From Solibacillus silvestris (GTDB lineage: Bacteria > Bacillota > Bacilli > Bacillales_A > Planococcaceae): a stretch of DNA of 64,000 nucleotides. How positions within the stretch are numbered: position 1 is the first letter of the stretch; every line of letters starts with the position of its first letter. This document shows positions 45,572 through 55,215 of the stretch, piece by piece. The DNA lies in NCBI GenBank assembly GCA_001586195.1, contig CP014609.1, positions 2,563,501 to 2,627,500 on the forward strand, written 5' to 3'. The position numbers and the translations under genes were made by a program. The notes beneath the pieces were generated by a model. It was not told where the DNA came from. It was given only the letters and a program-made list of their open reading frames with translations, and searched no databases.

Positions 45572-46015
45572 TTAGTTGCCTAAATAAGCATTTAACATCC
45601 ATGTATGCTTTTCAAGGCTTTGGAATTGAGCATTCAGTAAATCCTCTGTACGGTCATCGCCTTCTTCAGAAGCTGTTTCCATTGCCTTATTTAAAGCTTC
45701 CATAATCGTATGGAAGTCTTCGATTAATTTAGAAACCATTTCCTCTGTTTCTTCTTTTCCTGAAGCCTCTTCAATTAGAGAAAGCTCTAAATGTTCCTTT
45801 AATGTTGCAACAGGCTTGCCGCCCTTCGTTAAAATACGTTCTGCAATTTCATCTAAATTTAAAGTTACTTCGTTGTAAAGTTCTTCAAATTTGACGTGTA
45901 ATGTAAAGAATGATGGTCCGTTTACATACCAATGGTAATTATGTAACTTCGTGTACATTACCGACCATGTTGCTACTAAATCGTTTAATTGTGTGTTTAA
46001 TTGTTTCTTTGCCAT
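45572..46015 (-). CDS. dps: Dps-family iron-storage, DNA-protection protein
   Basis: The 147-residue four-helix-bundle protein has the ferroxidase ligands of Dps in LHNYHWYVNGPSFFTLHVKFEELYNE (His and Asp/Glu residues). Twelve subunits store iron and shield DNA from peroxide. In B. subtilis dps is stress-induced by sigma-B; I see no clear sigma-B box here. Confidence 0.93.
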   Translation of the reverse strand: MAKKQLNTQLNDLVATWSVMYTKLHNYHWYVNGPSFFTLHVKFEELYNEVTLNLDEIAERILTKGGKPVATLKEHLELSLIEEASGKEETEEMVSKLIEDFHTIMEALNKAMETASEEGDDRTEDLLNAQFQSLEKHTWMLNAYLGN

Positions 46016-46218
46016 TTGTCCTTCACCTCATAAATTATATTTAAAACTTCGATAACGAAATTTTAATCCTGATATAAAATCTTTCTATTGCTTTTATTTT
46101 TAGAAATGTATCATTGCTTGTATTATATCCGTTATCCCACTTCTTAAAACATTTAGTTCAATCAATCTTCACACTCACCGCAGTTTTTCCTGTAAAATGG
46201 AAAGATGAGGTGAAAAAA

Positions 46219-46377
46219 ATGAGCTTACCTATTGTATTGATTATTATCTTAACGATAATGAGTATTTTTGCATTCTCAATTATTTTACTTGCCCGGAAAA
46301 ACAGCGTATCATTAAAGCAAACCGTTGATTCTAAACCAATTCGGACTTATAAAAATGGAGAGCAAAAGCAGCAATGA
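46219..46377 (+). CDS. Small single-span membrane protein coupled to yidD
   Basis: A 52-residue product: one hydrophobic helix ([24 protein letters not shown], residues 2-25) and a basic tail. GATGAGGTG ends 6 nt before the ATG at 46219. Its stop overlaps the yidD start as ATGA, so it is translated together with yidD. No known family is recognised. Confidence 0.6.
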   Translation: MSLPIVLIIILTIMSIFAFSIILLARKNSVSLKQTVDSKPIRTYKNGEQKQQ

Positions 46378-46607
46378 AAAAACTATTTATCGGATTAATT
46401 CGTCTTTACCAAAAATATATTTCGCCTATGACGCCACCATCTTGCCGGTTCCACCCGACTTGTTCAAGCTATGGAATTGAAGCAATTCAAAAACATGGTG
46501 CAATAAAAGGATCGATCATGACGCTCATTCGAATCATAAAATGTCAGCCGCTTCATCCTGGTGGCTTCGATCCTGTTCCAGAAAAATGGCCTTCGAAAAA
46601 AAAATAA
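46374..46607 (+). CDS. yidD: Membrane protein insertion efficiency factor YidD
   Basis: The 77-residue product has the YidD signature: [31 protein letters not shown], with three conserved cysteines, then [15 protein letters not shown]. YidD assists YidC in membrane protein insertion. It is known as ytjA in B. subtilis. A terminator overlaps its stop. Confidence 0.92.
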   Translation: MKKLFIGLIRLYQKYISPMTPPSCRFHPTCSSYGIEAIQKHGAIKGSIMTLIRIIKCQPLHPGGFDPVPEKWPSKKK

Positions 46608-46627
46608 CTTTCGAAGGCTTTTTTTAT
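46589..46627 (+). terminator. Terminator at the end of yidD
   Basis: GCCTTCGAAA / TTTCGAAGGC is a perfect 10-bp stem with a 10-nt loop that contains the stop codon, followed by seven T residues. Confidence 0.88.
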
Positions 46628-46674
46628 TGTTTTTTTTTAATAAATCCTGTATGATTTAAAATGTTCAAAAATAC

Positions 46675-46695
46675 AAATCGTAATAATTACTATTT
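46675..46695 (+). promoter_or_regulatory. Zur-type operator upstream of the zinc-binding lipoprotein gene
   Basis: AAATCGTAAT-A-ATTACTATTT matches the Zur box AAATCGTAATnATTACGATTT with one mismatch. It is 15 bp before the start of the znuA-like gene, at the place of the promoter -10/spacer. Zur with zinc should repress the gene. Confidence 0.75.
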
Positions 46696-46710
46696 AAGGA
46701 GATTCAATTA

Positions 46711-47697
46711 ATGAAAAAATGGTTTTCAATCATTTCGATGTTTACACTTGTTTTATTATTAGCTGCCTGCAATGCAGATGATACGAAAAAAGACACAAAC
46801 GAATCAAAGCAAAAGGAAGATGCCCTTTCTGTTTATACAACCGTTTACCCATTGCAGTATTTCACGGAACAAATCGGTGGAGAGTTTGTTGATGTTTCTT
46901 CCATTTATCCTGCAGGTGCAAATGAGCATTCGTTTGAACCAACTCAAAAAGATATGATGGCATTAGCAGATGCAGATTTATTTTTCTACATTGGTCTTGG
47001 TTTAGAAGGTTTTGTTGAAAATGCGCAAAAGACTTTGGCAAATGAAGACGTAAAATTAGTTGCTACTGCTGCCAATGTAACGGAAGATCAACTTCATATT
47101 TCCACAGGACATACACATGCTGAGCATGAGGAACATGATGACCACGGACATGAAGAAGAACACGCACACGAAGAACACGATGCGCATGTATGGTTATCCC
47201 CAATTATTTCACAGCAGTTAGCTTTAACGATTAAAGATGAATTAGTTAAAGCTTTACCGGAACACGAAGCAACATTCAATTCAAACTACGAGCAATTAGT
47301 AACAGATCTTGCGGCATTGCATTCAGACTTTGAAGAAATGGCTGCAGCTACTAAGAAAAAAACATTCTTTGTATCGCATGCAGCATTCGGCTACATTGCG
47401 GGACATTACGGCTTCAATCAAGTGCCTGTAGCTGGTTTAAATTCGCAAAGTGAGCCTTCACAAAAGGAATTAACGGTAATTGTTGATTTAGCAAATAAAG
47501 AAAATATCCAGTATATTTTCTTTGAACAAAATGTTTCTTCAAAATTAACGGAAATTATTCAAAAGGAAGTTAATGCAGAAACGTTAACATTGCATAATTT
47601 AAGTGTTTTAACGAAGGAAGATATCCAAAACAACGAAGACTACTTTACGTTAATGCGTAAAAATATGGATGTCCTCAAGCAAGCTTTGAGCAATTAA
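46711..47697 (+). CDS. Zinc ABC transporter substrate-binding lipoprotein (ZnuA/AdcA type)
   Basis: This cluster A-I solute-binding lipoprotein has a signal peptide with lipobox LAAC (Cys20), then YTTVYPLQYFTEQIGGEFVDVSSIYPAGANEHSFEPT (first His ligand). A His/Glu/Asp-rich loop runs residues about 131-158, followed by HVWLSP and FFVSHAAFGYIAGHYGF with further ligands. That loop and the Zur box point to zinc. No permease or ATPase gene is adjacent, so it works with transporters encoded elsewhere. 328 residues is normal. Confidence 0.9.
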   Translation: MKKWFSIISMFTLVLLLAACNADDTKKDTNESKQKEDALSVYTTVYPLQYFTEQIGGEFVDVSSIYPAGANEHSFEPTQKDMMALADADLFFYIGLGLEGFVENAQKTLANEDVKLVATAANVTEDQLHISTGHTHAEHEEHDDHGHEEEHAHEEHDAHVWLSPIISQQLALTIKDELVKALPEHEATFNSNYEQLVTDLAALHSDFEEMAAATKKKTFFVSHAAFGYIAGHYGFNQVPVAGLNSQSEPSQKELTVIVDLANKENIQYIFFEQNVSSKLTEIIQKEVNAETLTLHNLSVLTKEDIQNNEDYFTLMRKNMDVLKQALSN

Positions 47698-47704
47698 TCA
47701 TATA

Positions 47705-47738
47705 AAAAGGTCCAAGCATAATGAATGCTTGGACCTTC
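47705..47738. terminator. Terminator between the zinc lipoprotein gene and menE
   Basis: AAGGTCCAAGCAT / ATGCTTGGACCTT is a perfect 13-bp stem with a 5-nt loop between convergent genes. Confidence 0.9.
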
Positions 47739-47750
47739 TTTATCTCCTCA

Positions 47751-49187
47751 TCACTCTTCCAGCAGCTGCATCAACTTTCTTCTTAGCAGTTTATTGGAAC
47801 CGCTTCGAGGTAAATGACGGACGAAGTGAACATGTTTCGGAACTTTATAATTTGCTAAGTGCTGTGTGCAAAATCCAATGATTTCTTGTTCTGTCATCTG
47901 TTCTTTTGCAACAATAAAAGCAACAGGAACTTGCCCCCATTTGTCATGCTCCATTCCGCAAACACCTGCCTCTTTTACGTTCGGATGACCAAGCAATAAA
48001 TTTTCGATTTCCGCCGGATAAATATTTTCTCCACCTGAAATAATTAAATCACTGCGGCGATCAACGACAAATAGATACCCTTGTTCATCCAAATAACCAA
48101 CATCTCCTGTATGAAGCCAGCCATTGCTGGTTGTCGGTTTGTCTTTAAAGCGGCCAATATATTTCGGTGTGACATGAGGTCCGCGGATTAATATTTCACC
48201 AATGCACTCCCCGTCTTTTGCATCAATTTTAATTTCATTGAAAAACAGCGGCTTGCCGGCAGATCCGATATGTGTCATTGCATCCTCGTTTGCCAGTGTC
48301 GCGGTTTGCGAAGACGTTTCTGTCATACCGTAAGTTTGGGCAACACGCAAGTCCAGTTCTTCTGAACGTTTTAAATAATCGATCGGTACTGGACCGCCAC
48401 CTGCTAATGCGATTGTGAAATTGGGATGTGCTTTTTTACCAGCCTGCTCCATTTCGGAAAGTATATTTTCGAGGATGACCGAAACGACCGACATTTTCGT
48501 AACGGTACCTTCCATAATTTCCTGTGCACATTTTTTAGCATCAAATTTTTCATATAAACGTATTTTCATCCCATATAGCAATGAACGGACGACAATCGAA
48601 AAACCACTTATATGAAAAATCGGTACAGTACAAAGCCATGTATCCTTCTCTGAAATGCCTAAATTCAATGCTGAGCTGATTGCACTTGAACTATGGTTTG
48701 AAACAGTTTGGCAAACTCCCTTCGGAAATCCAGTCGTCCCAGATGTATACATAATCGTCAAAGCAAAATCCTCATTCCACTGTGCTGCAATATCATATTC
48801 CGACTCCGTTGTCTTATAAAGCTTCGAAAATGGGATGATTCGGTCATCATCAGGAAGTTTGACAAGCTCTTCATCTGCGACTAATATCGCATCTACTTCA
48901 GCATCATCAACTTGATACGAAAGCTCCTGCTTTGCCAGTCTGCCATTCAGCAGTACCATTTCGCATTGTGCTTGCATACATGCATACAGCAGTTCGATTA
49001 AAGGCGGTGTAGATGGTGCTAAAATAGCCACCCGTTTTCCATTCGTTAAACGAAGTGTATTTAATTTATAAGCTAACCTAACAGACTGTAAATAAAGCTC
49101 GTTAAACGTCCATTGCTCGTCATGAAAGCTCAGTGCAACCCGATTCGGTGTTAAATAGGCTCGTTGCTTGATCCAGTTTGGCTGCAT
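47751..49187 (-). CDS. menE: o-Succinylbenzoate--CoA ligase
   Basis: MenE activates o-succinylbenzoate with CoA in menaquinone synthesis. The 478-residue ANL adenylating enzyme has LTIMYTSGTTGFPKGV (P-loop), the core AQTYGMTETSSQ, and WLHTGDVGYLDEQG. Its end is near the last gene of the men unit; menC is not here. AGGAGGG precedes the ATG. A terminator-like hairpin lies between menB and menE, so expression may be reduced. Confidence 0.93.
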   Translation of the reverse strand: MQPNWIKQRAYLTPNRVALSFHDEQWTFNELYLQSVRLAYKLNTLRLTNGKRVAILAPSTPPLIELLYACMQAQCEMVLLNGRLAKQELSYQVDDAEVDAILVADEELVKLPDDDRIIPFSKLYKTTESEYDIAAQWNEDFALTIMYTSGTTGFPKGVCQTVSNHSSSAISSALNLGISEKDTWLCTVPIFHISGFSIVVRSLLYGMKIRLYEKFDAKKCAQEIMEGTVTKMSVVSVILENILSEMEQAGKKAHPNFTIALAGGGPVPIDYLKRSEELDLRVAQTYGMTETSSQTATLANEDAMTHIGSAGKPLFFNEIKIDAKDGECIGEILIRGPHVTPKYIGRFKDKPTTSNGWLHTGDVGYLDEQGYLFVVDRRSDLIISGGENIYPAEIENLLLGHPNVKEAGVCGMEHDKWGQVPVAFIVAKEQMTEQEIIGFCTQHLANYKVPKHVHFVRHLPRSGSNKLLRRKLMQLLEE

Positions 49188-49208
49188 CCTTTTTCCCTCC
49201 TATCGTAA

Positions 49209-49246
49209 AGAAAAGGGATGTCCAAAGTTTTCGGACATCCCTTTTG
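49209..49246 (-). terminator. Terminator-like hairpin between menB and menE
   Basis: AAAAGGGATGTCC / GGACATCCCTTTT is a perfect 13-bp stem with a T-rich tail on the minus strand, within an otherwise co-directional operon. It may partly end transcription after menB. Confidence 0.8.
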
Positions 49247-49265
49247 AATTATTATAACGAACAAA

Positions 49266-50090
49266 TCAAGGGAAACGTGGGAATTGACCGAAGTCTGGTT
49301 TACGTTTCTCTTTAAATGCATCGCGGCCTTCTTTTGCTTCATCTGTTGTGTAGTATAGAAGTGTCGCATCACCAGCAAGTTGTTGGATACCAGCTAAGCC
49401 GTCTGTATCTGCATTCATTGCAGCTTTTAAGAAACGTAATGCTGTTGGAGACATTTCAAGCATCTCTTCACACCATTTTACTGTTTCATCTTCTAATTGC
49501 TCATATGGTACTACTGTGTTTACTAAGCCCATTTCAAGTGCTTGCTGCGCATCGTATTGACGGCATAAGTACCAGATTTCACGAGCTTTTTTGTGTCCTA
49601 CGATACGTGCTAAGTAACCTGAGCCGTAACCAGCATCGAATGAACCGACTTTAGGTCCTGTTTGACCGAAACGTGCATTTTCTGCAGCGATTGTTAAGTC
49701 ACATACTACGTGCAATACGTGCCCGCCGCCGATTGCATAACCTGCTACCATCGCTACAACCGGTTTAGGAATTTTACGGATTAACGTTTGTAAGTCTAAT
49801 ACGTTTAAGCGAGGAATTTGGTCATCGCCTACATAACCGCCATGACCGCGTACTTTTTGGTCGCCGCCAGAGCAGAATGCATGCTCGCCCTCACCTGTTA
49901 AAATAATTACACCAACACGCTCATCATCACGAGCACGTGTGAATGCATCGATCATTTCCGCTGTTGTTTTTGGACGGAAAGCGTTGCGAACTTCTGGACG
50001 GTTAATCGTAATTTTTGCGATCCCGTTATAATATTCATACTTAATATCTTCGTAAGTATGTAAAGATGTCCATAGACGTTGCTTTGTCAT
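49266..50090 (-). CDS. menB: 1,4-Dihydroxy-2-naphthoyl-CoA synthase
   Basis: MenB, a crotonase-fold enzyme, closes the naphthalene ring of menaquinone. The 274-residue product has [20 protein letters not shown] at the start, the oxyanion segments AFCSGGDQ and [11 protein letters not shown], and [17 protein letters not shown] with the active-site Asp. Length is typical. It is separated by 21 bp from menH. Confidence 0.96.
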   Translation of the reverse strand: MTKQRLWTSLHTYEDIKYEYYNGIAKITINRPEVRNAFRPKTTAEMIDAFTRARDDERVGVIILTGEGEHAFCSGGDQKVRGHGGYVGDDQIPRLNVLDLQTLIRKIPKPVVAMVAGYAIGGGHVLHVVCDLTIAAENARFGQTGPKVGSFDAGYGSGYLARIVGHKKAREIWYLCRQYDAQQALEMGLVNTVVPYEQLEDETVKWCEEMLEMSPTALRFLKAAMNADTDGLAGIQQLAGDATLLYYTTDEAKEGRDAFKEKRKPDFGQFPRFP

Positions 50091-50111
50091 ATATATTGCC
50101 TCCTATTTCGG

Positions 50112-50924
50112 TTATGAAATCGTTTCCTTTACTATTGTAGCAAACTTTGTCGGATTTTCCACATGAATTGCGTGGCCAACTGCTGGAATTATAAGATGAT
50201 TTGCTTTTTTTATATGCTCTTGCATTTCAATGTTTAATTGAATGAATTTTCCATCACGCTGTCCGGTAACAAGTGTCACAGGCATCGTTAATGTATTAAG
50301 CTTACCCCAAAGTTCAGGCATTACACCTGTCCCCATCCCGCGCAGACTGTTTGCAAGGCCGATTTCACTTTGTTGCATTCGCTCTGTTCGAATTTCCTGC
50401 TGTACTACTGCAGGAAGACTTTTTTGAGAAGCAAATAGCGGTATATTTTCCCATTTGGTTACGAATGATTCAATCCCATTCGCGACTATCTTTTCAGCGA
50501 GTGTATCATCCGCCTGCTTTCGTATACTACGCTCCTGGTCATCTTTTAAACCCGGAGAAGCACTTTCCAACAGTAAATGCTCGATTGCAGCCGGGTAGCG
50601 AACTGCATAGCTCAATGCTACACGCCCCCCCATCGAATAGCCTACCAGCGAGAAAGTATCAAGCTGTAAGTGATGGAAAAGTTCATGCAGCAGTTCCACT
50701 TGAAAATCCATAGAGTAAAATTCAACAGTAGCCGGTGCCGCTGTTTTACCGTGTCCGATTAAATCAACGGCAATACATCTGATGTTTGACGGCAGTTGCG
50801 AAACTATCTTTTTCCAAGTATTTGTGCTCCCAGTAAAACCGTGGAGAAATACAATTGTCTGAGTTGCCTGTTCATTCCACTGTTCTATATTTACATCCTG
50901 GCCTTTTACAGTGAATCGAGCCAT
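50112..50924 (-). CDS. menH: 2-Succinyl-6-hydroxy-2,4-cyclohexadiene-1-carboxylate synthase
   Basis: MenH is an alpha/beta hydrolase that eliminates pyruvate from SEPHCHC. The 270-residue product has the FLHGFTGSTNTW oxyanion segment, nucleophile GYSMGG (Ser97), an acid in TGQRDGKF and base VGHAIHVE. It overlaps the menD stop by 19 bases, so the two are translationally linked. Confidence 0.92.
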   Translation of the reverse strand: MARFTVKGQDVNIEQWNEQATQTIVFLHGFTGSTNTWKKIVSQLPSNIRCIAVDLIGHGKTAAPATVEFYSMDFQVELLHELFHHLQLDTFSLVGYSMGGRVALSYAVRYPAAIEHLLLESASPGLKDDQERSIRKQADDTLAEKIVANGIESFVTKWENIPLFASQKSLPAVVQQEIRTERMQQSEIGLANSLRGMGTGVMPELWGKLNTLTMPVTLVTGQRDGKFIQLNIEMQEHIKKANHLIIPAVGHAIHVENPTKFATIVKETIS

Positions 50925-52639
50925 TGTTCCATCACCTCATGAATACGCGCCCATAACTCACGGTGCTGCTTTACATTCTCATCACGATCTGTGAAAGCTT
51001 CGATTAGTTTAATCGGTGTTTGTTTATCTGCTATTAATGCATTCTTAAATTGTTCCAATGATGTGGCTTTTTCGTAATCCAGCTCATACATTTTGGCCAT
51101 TTGTTCGAATGTCAATGCAGTCGGTGTACCGAAGAGATCTTCATAATGCTCTTCTACCTTCGATTGCGGTAAATAAGAGAAAATGCCGCCACCGTCATTA
51201 TTCATGACAATTACTGTTAAATCACATTCCTGATAACGGCTTGCAACAAATGCATTTGCATCATGTAAAAATGCCAGATCGCCAATTAATAAATAGGTTT
51301 TGCGGTTTTTGCGACCATTACTGAAACCAAGTGCTGTAGATGTTACCCCATCAATTCCATTTGCTCCGCGGTTTGCAAAAATTTGAACAGGGCGATTTTG
51401 TGTAAGTAAAAACGTATCAATATCACGGATTGGCATACTGCTGCTGACATAAATGTCGGCGTCTTCCTCAATACTTGTCAGGAATGCCTGTACCATTGCT
51501 CCTTCATCATCAGCAAATTGACTGTACTTTTCAATGACATCAGCTGCAAGTAAATCTGCCATTTTCCAAAATTGAACGTACGCCATTTCTGCTTGAGAAT
51601 TTGCTAATTTCAGCTCCGATAGCCATTCTCCAGGTAACGCATGAATGAAATGTGTCGACATATGAGTAGAATCTCTAAACATCGGATCTTCATCGATAAC
51701 AATATAGCTTTGCGGATTTGCCTGTACGATAAACTGCATTAAAAATTTTGATACAGGCTGTGCACCGAATCGAATGACCGTTTGTGGTCGGACATTTCTT
51801 TTGAAGCGTTCATTTTTCATCAATGTATCATATGTAGAAATCGCATATATTTGGCAATCTTCCGGTATTTCTGTGCGCAGGTTCGATAAGCTTTCAATCA
51901 TTACCGGCCATTTCACTTCACGAATAAAATCCCATAAATATTCTGTGTTCGTTCCTAGCGGCAATTCCCCTACAATCAGAATTCCTGTCGTTGTTTGTTC
52001 GATGATTGCTGTCAGCTCTGCCACCGCTTGTTTAGCAGGCTGAAGCTCATTTGTATAGCTTTTAATAAAGCTTGAAACCGGCAATTTATCGGTAAAGTCA
52101 ATGATTAGCGGTTCACGGAACGGTATATTTAGATGAACTGGTCCAAACGGTGCGGTCGTTGCAATGTTTACCGCACGCACTGTGTGTCGTTCGATAAACG
52201 GAATCGTTTGCGGTGCCTCATCCGGAATCGGGAATTCTGCCGACCATTTAACATTATCGCCGTATAGCCGTACTTGATTGATCGTCTGTGGTGCTCCTAC
52301 TTCGCGCAATTCATGCGGACGGTCTGCTGTTAAAACAATTAACGGTACACGTGCATATTTTGCTTCGACAATGGCAGGATAGTAATTGGCCGCTGCTGTT
52401 CCTGATGTACATACAAGCACGACTGGTTTCGCAGTTGATTTAGCTAAGCCTAGCGCGTAAAAGGCTGCCGCTCTTTCATCGACTTGACGATGCATTACAA
52501 TTTCCTTTGTCGAGGCAAATGCATAGGCAAGCGGTGTAGAGCGAGAGCCGGGACTTACGACAACCTGCTCTACACCAGAAGCTACTAACGCTGACACAAT
52601 TGTATAAACATATTTGGATAGTACTTCACGTTCATTCAT
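50906..52639 (-). CDS. menD: SEPHCHC synthase MenD
   Basis: MenD is a thiamin-diphosphate enzyme that joins 2-oxoglutarate to isochorismate. The 577-residue product has VSPGSRSTPLAYAFAS, the cofactor Glu region VDERAAAFYALGLAK, and the ThDP-Mg motif GDLAFLHDANAF...VIVMNNDGGGIFS. It starts within the menF end (8-base overlap). Confidence 0.95.
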   Translation of the reverse strand: MNEREVLSKYVYTIVSALVASGVEQVVVSPGSRSTPLAYAFASTKEIVMHRQVDERAAAFYALGLAKSTAKPVVLVCTSGTAAANYYPAIVEAKYARVPLIVLTADRPHELREVGAPQTINQVRLYGDNVKWSAEFPIPDEAPQTIPFIERHTVRAVNIATTAPFGPVHLNIPFREPLIIDFTDKLPVSSFIKSYTNELQPAKQAVAELTAIIEQTTTGILIVGELPLGTNTEYLWDFIREVKWPVMIESLSNLRTEIPEDCQIYAISTYDTLMKNERFKRNVRPQTVIRFGAQPVSKFLMQFIVQANPQSYIVIDEDPMFRDSTHMSTHFIHALPGEWLSELKLANSQAEMAYVQFWKMADLLAADVIEKYSQFADDEGAMVQAFLTSIEEDADIYVSSSMPIRDIDTFLLTQNRPVQIFANRGANGIDGVTSTALGFSNGRKNRKTYLLIGDLAFLHDANAFVASRYQECDLTVIVMNNDGGGIFSYLPQSKVEEHYEDLFGTPTALTFEQMAKMYELDYEKATSLEQFKNALIADKQTPIKLIEAFTDRDENVKQHRELWARIHEVMEQWLDSL

Positions 52640-54014
52640 GTAATTGGCCTCCTAAAGCTCGAAGCATTGGACGGAATTTAACGAGTGTCTCTTCATATTC
52701 CGATTGTGCTTCCGAATCTTCGACAATTCCTCCGCCTGCATATAAATACGCTTTATCCTGTACTAATGCTGCCGAGCGAATCGCTACCGCAAACTCGCCA
52801 TTTCCGTCAGCATCGAGCCAGCCGATTGGCGCTGCATACAGCCCTCGGTTCATCGGTTCATATGTCCGGATTATTTCCATTGCCTGTTCACGCGGAACTC
52901 CGCCTAAAGCTGGTGTTGGATGCAAATGTTTCACAAGCTGCAAAATTGTTGCATCTTCATTTAACTGTCCTTCAACAGGTGTATATAAATGCTGAATATC
53001 ACGGATTTTTAATAACTTCGGTCCATGAGGTACCTTTACTTTTGAACAATTCTTTTTGAAGGTGTCGGTAATCATCTCAACAACATAGTGATGCTCACCA
53101 AGGTTTTTCAAATCGCTCAGCAACGTTCTTCCAAGTTCCTCATCGGCTTCAGCTGTTGTTCCGCGCTTAATCGAACCTGCCACACATGAAGAATAGGCAC
53201 GTCCGTTGTCTACCTTTACTAACCGTTCCGGTGATGCGCCGTAAAACAGTAAGTCACCATGCTCTAAGCCAAACAAATAACTTTCCGGCTGCTCATGTAC
53301 GACATGCGACAAAATTTGCGGAGAAGTGATCGTTTCCTTAAATTGCAATGCTAAAGATCGTGCAATGACAACCTTTTGCGCTTCATTTGCTTTGATTAAG
53401 CTCGTTACCTTATTGATGGAATTCAAATATTCCTGCTTATACGGTTCCATATAGCTTGTCATCGTCGGCTTTGCATAAGTTTTAACTTCCTTCACTTGGG
53501 CTGCATGAATAAGCTCGTCACGTTCTTTACGAAGTGCTTCAAACGTTGTTGCGCTGTTTTCCTCGTCCGTAATATAGTTTATTGTGACATAAGCTTTATC
53601 ATTGCGAATAACTAACTGATGTGTTGCGACAGTAAAGTAGCTTTGCGGGAAGTTTGTCCATTCTGCTGAAACTTCATTTTGCGGATCAAAAGTAAAGCCG
53701 CCAAAAAGGATTGGCTGCAGATGCTGATCTTCCTCTATGATTTGACTCGTCAGTTTCTTCCATTCATGTTCTACTAAATCGAAACGAGCGTCAGACGCAT
53801 TGTTTTCAATTGTATAGGCATGTCCTAAACCAACCAATGTGAATGTTTTTTCACGATTTTGCCAGTAGTTTCGTTTTCCTTTATATTTCGATTCGCCTGC
53901 CGCAAAAAATGCCAATGCGGACAAACGGCTTACTTCGATTGTTTCCATATAAAAAATTTGCTTTGAATTTGAGCCTACTTCTATTTCAGTGGCGTTGTAC
54001 CACTTGTGTTGCAT
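52632..54014 (-). CDS. menF: Isochorismate synthase MenF
   Basis: MenF converts chorismate to isochorismate, the entry to menaquinone. The 460-residue product has the chorismate-binding core: VVIARSLALQFKE, FGLEHGDLLFYGASPERLVKV, SCVAGSIKRGTTAEADEELG, and the C-terminal HPTPALGGVPREQAMEIIRTYEP. The ATG at 54014 follows GGAGGG at 7 nt; an earlier ATG at 54032 is less likely. It heads the menFDHBE unit; chorismate comes from the pathway started by aroA. Confidence 0.93.
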   Translation of the reverse strand: MQHKWYNATEIEVGSNSKQIFYMETIEVSRLSALAFFAAGESKYKGKRNYWQNREKTFTLVGLGHAYTIENNASDARFDLVEHEWKKLTSQIIEEDQHLQPILFGGFTFDPQNEVSAEWTNFPQSYFTVATHQLVIRNDKAYVTINYITDEENSATTFEALRKERDELIHAAQVKEVKTYAKPTMTSYMEPYKQEYLNSINKVTSLIKANEAQKVVIARSLALQFKETITSPQILSHVVHEQPESYLFGLEHGDLLFYGASPERLVKVDNGRAYSSCVAGSIKRGTTAEADEELGRTLLSDLKNLGEHHYVVEMITDTFKKNCSKVKVPHGPKLLKIRDIQHLYTPVEGQLNEDATILQLVKHLHPTPALGGVPREQAMEIIRTYEPMNRGLYAAPIGWLDADGNGEFAVAIRSAALVQDKAYLYAGGGIVEDSEAQSEYEETLVKFRPMLRALGGQLHE

Positions 54015-54147
54015 GAAAATTCCCTCCGTCATGTTGCAAATTCACTAAGTATGATGCAAGTATAGCGTTATTTTAATACGTGCCTGAATTTTTATATAAT
54101 TTGCTCATTTTTTTTGCGTTCGCACTGTAAATAATACCTTCCTATCA

Positions 54148-54170
54148 TAACATTTTTCGAGCAAACGTTA
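54148..54170. promoter_or_regulatory. Imperfect palindrome between menF and menA
   Basis: TAACATTTTTCGAGCAAACGTTA has outer arms TAAC.TTT / AAA.GTTA with a 7-nt centre. It lies midway between the divergent menF and menA genes and may be an operator for either. Confidence 0.3.
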
Positions 54171-54256
54171 CATGTATTGTCCCTTCACTCTGTTCAATTT
54201 GTTTTATTTGCATTACAATAGTTTAGATAATTGTATTTAGTTAGGAGCGTTTTTTT

Positions 54257-55174
54257 ATGACAAAAGTCGTTGAAGCGGACAAGGGATTTAAAGTTTGGTG
54301 GCATTTAACACGTCCCCACACATTAACAGCTTCATTTGTACCGGTATTATTAGGTACGTCGATGGCACTTTCAATAAATCATGAAACAGTTCATTTTGGC
54401 TTATTTTTTGCAATGCTGATTGCCAGTATGCTAATACAGGCTGCAACAAATATGTTCAATGAATATTATGATTATAAACTTGGTCTGGATAATGAAAACT
54501 CCGTCGGTATTGGTGGCACAATCGTCCGACATGGTGTAGCACCAAAAACAATTATGGCTATTGCGCTAAGCTTTTACGGCATTGCAATGCTATTAGGTGT
54601 TTACATATGTGCCATGACATCCTGGTGGCTAGTTGCTGTCGGACTTGTCTGTATGCTGATTGGCTATTTGTATACTGGAGGACCGTACCCGATTGCTTAT
54701 TCACCATTCGGGGAGTTAGTTTCAGGGGCAGTAATGGGTATGGGTATTGTTCTAATTGCCTTCTTTATTCAAACAGGTGATGTGACAGCTGATGCTGTAA
54801 TTATCTCTGTGCCGAGTATGATTCTAGTTGGGGCAATCATGCTTTCTAATAATATCCGGGATATTGTAGGAGATACTGAAGGCGGGCGTAAAACAATGGC
54901 TATATTGGTTGGCCGACATAACGCTGTTACAGTACTTGCTGGTTTCTTTATTGTTTCGTATATTTGGATTGCTGGCCTTGTAATTCTAGGTCATTTGACA
55001 CCATGGGCACTGCTTGTATTATTAAGTGTGAAAAAACCGATTGAAGCGATTAAATTATTCAGAGCAAAAGAAAAACCGCTCGAAGTAATGCCGGCCATGA
55101 AATACACAGCCCAAACAAACACGATTTTCGGTTTCTTGTTGGCTGTTGGTTTATTAGTTTCATATTTCATTTAA
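54257..55174 (+). CDS. menA: 1,4-Dihydroxy-2-naphthoate prenyltransferase
   Basis: MenA attaches the isoprenoid chain to DHNA in the membrane. The 305-residue UbiA-family protein has about 8 transmembrane helices and the two aspartate-rich motifs NMFNEYYDYKLGLD and NNIRDIVGDTEGGRKT. It starts after a moderate TTAGGAGCG site. It is divergent from menFDHBE, allowing shared control. Confidence 0.94.
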   Translation: MTKVVEADKGFKVWWHLTRPHTLTASFVPVLLGTSMALSINHETVHFGLFFAMLIASMLIQAATNMFNEYYDYKLGLDNENSVGIGGTIVRHGVAPKTIMAIALSFYGIAMLLGVYICAMTSWWLVAVGLVCMLIGYLYTGGPYPIAYSPFGELVSGAVMGMGIVLIAFFIQTGDVTADAVIISVPSMILVGAIMLSNNIRDIVGDTEGGRKTMAILVGRHNAVTVLAGFFIVSYIWIAGLVILGHLTPWALLVLLSVKKPIEAIKLFRAKEKPLEVMPAMKYTAQTNTIFGFLLAVGLLVSYFI

Positions 55175-55177
55175 AAC

Positions 55178-55215
55178 TAAAAGAGGTATGTTGAATAATC
55201 AACATACCTCTTTTA
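55178..55215. terminator. Terminator between menA and yteA
   Basis: AAAAGAGGTATGTTGA / TCAACATACCTCTTTT is a perfect 16-bp stem with a 4-nt loop, serving the two convergent genes. Confidence 0.93.

Noticed and set aside
46016..46110. Sigma-B promoter or PerR box before dps
   Set aside because: A TATAAT-like box and A/T palindromes are present, but no GTTT...GGGWAW pair and no good PerR box could be aligned.
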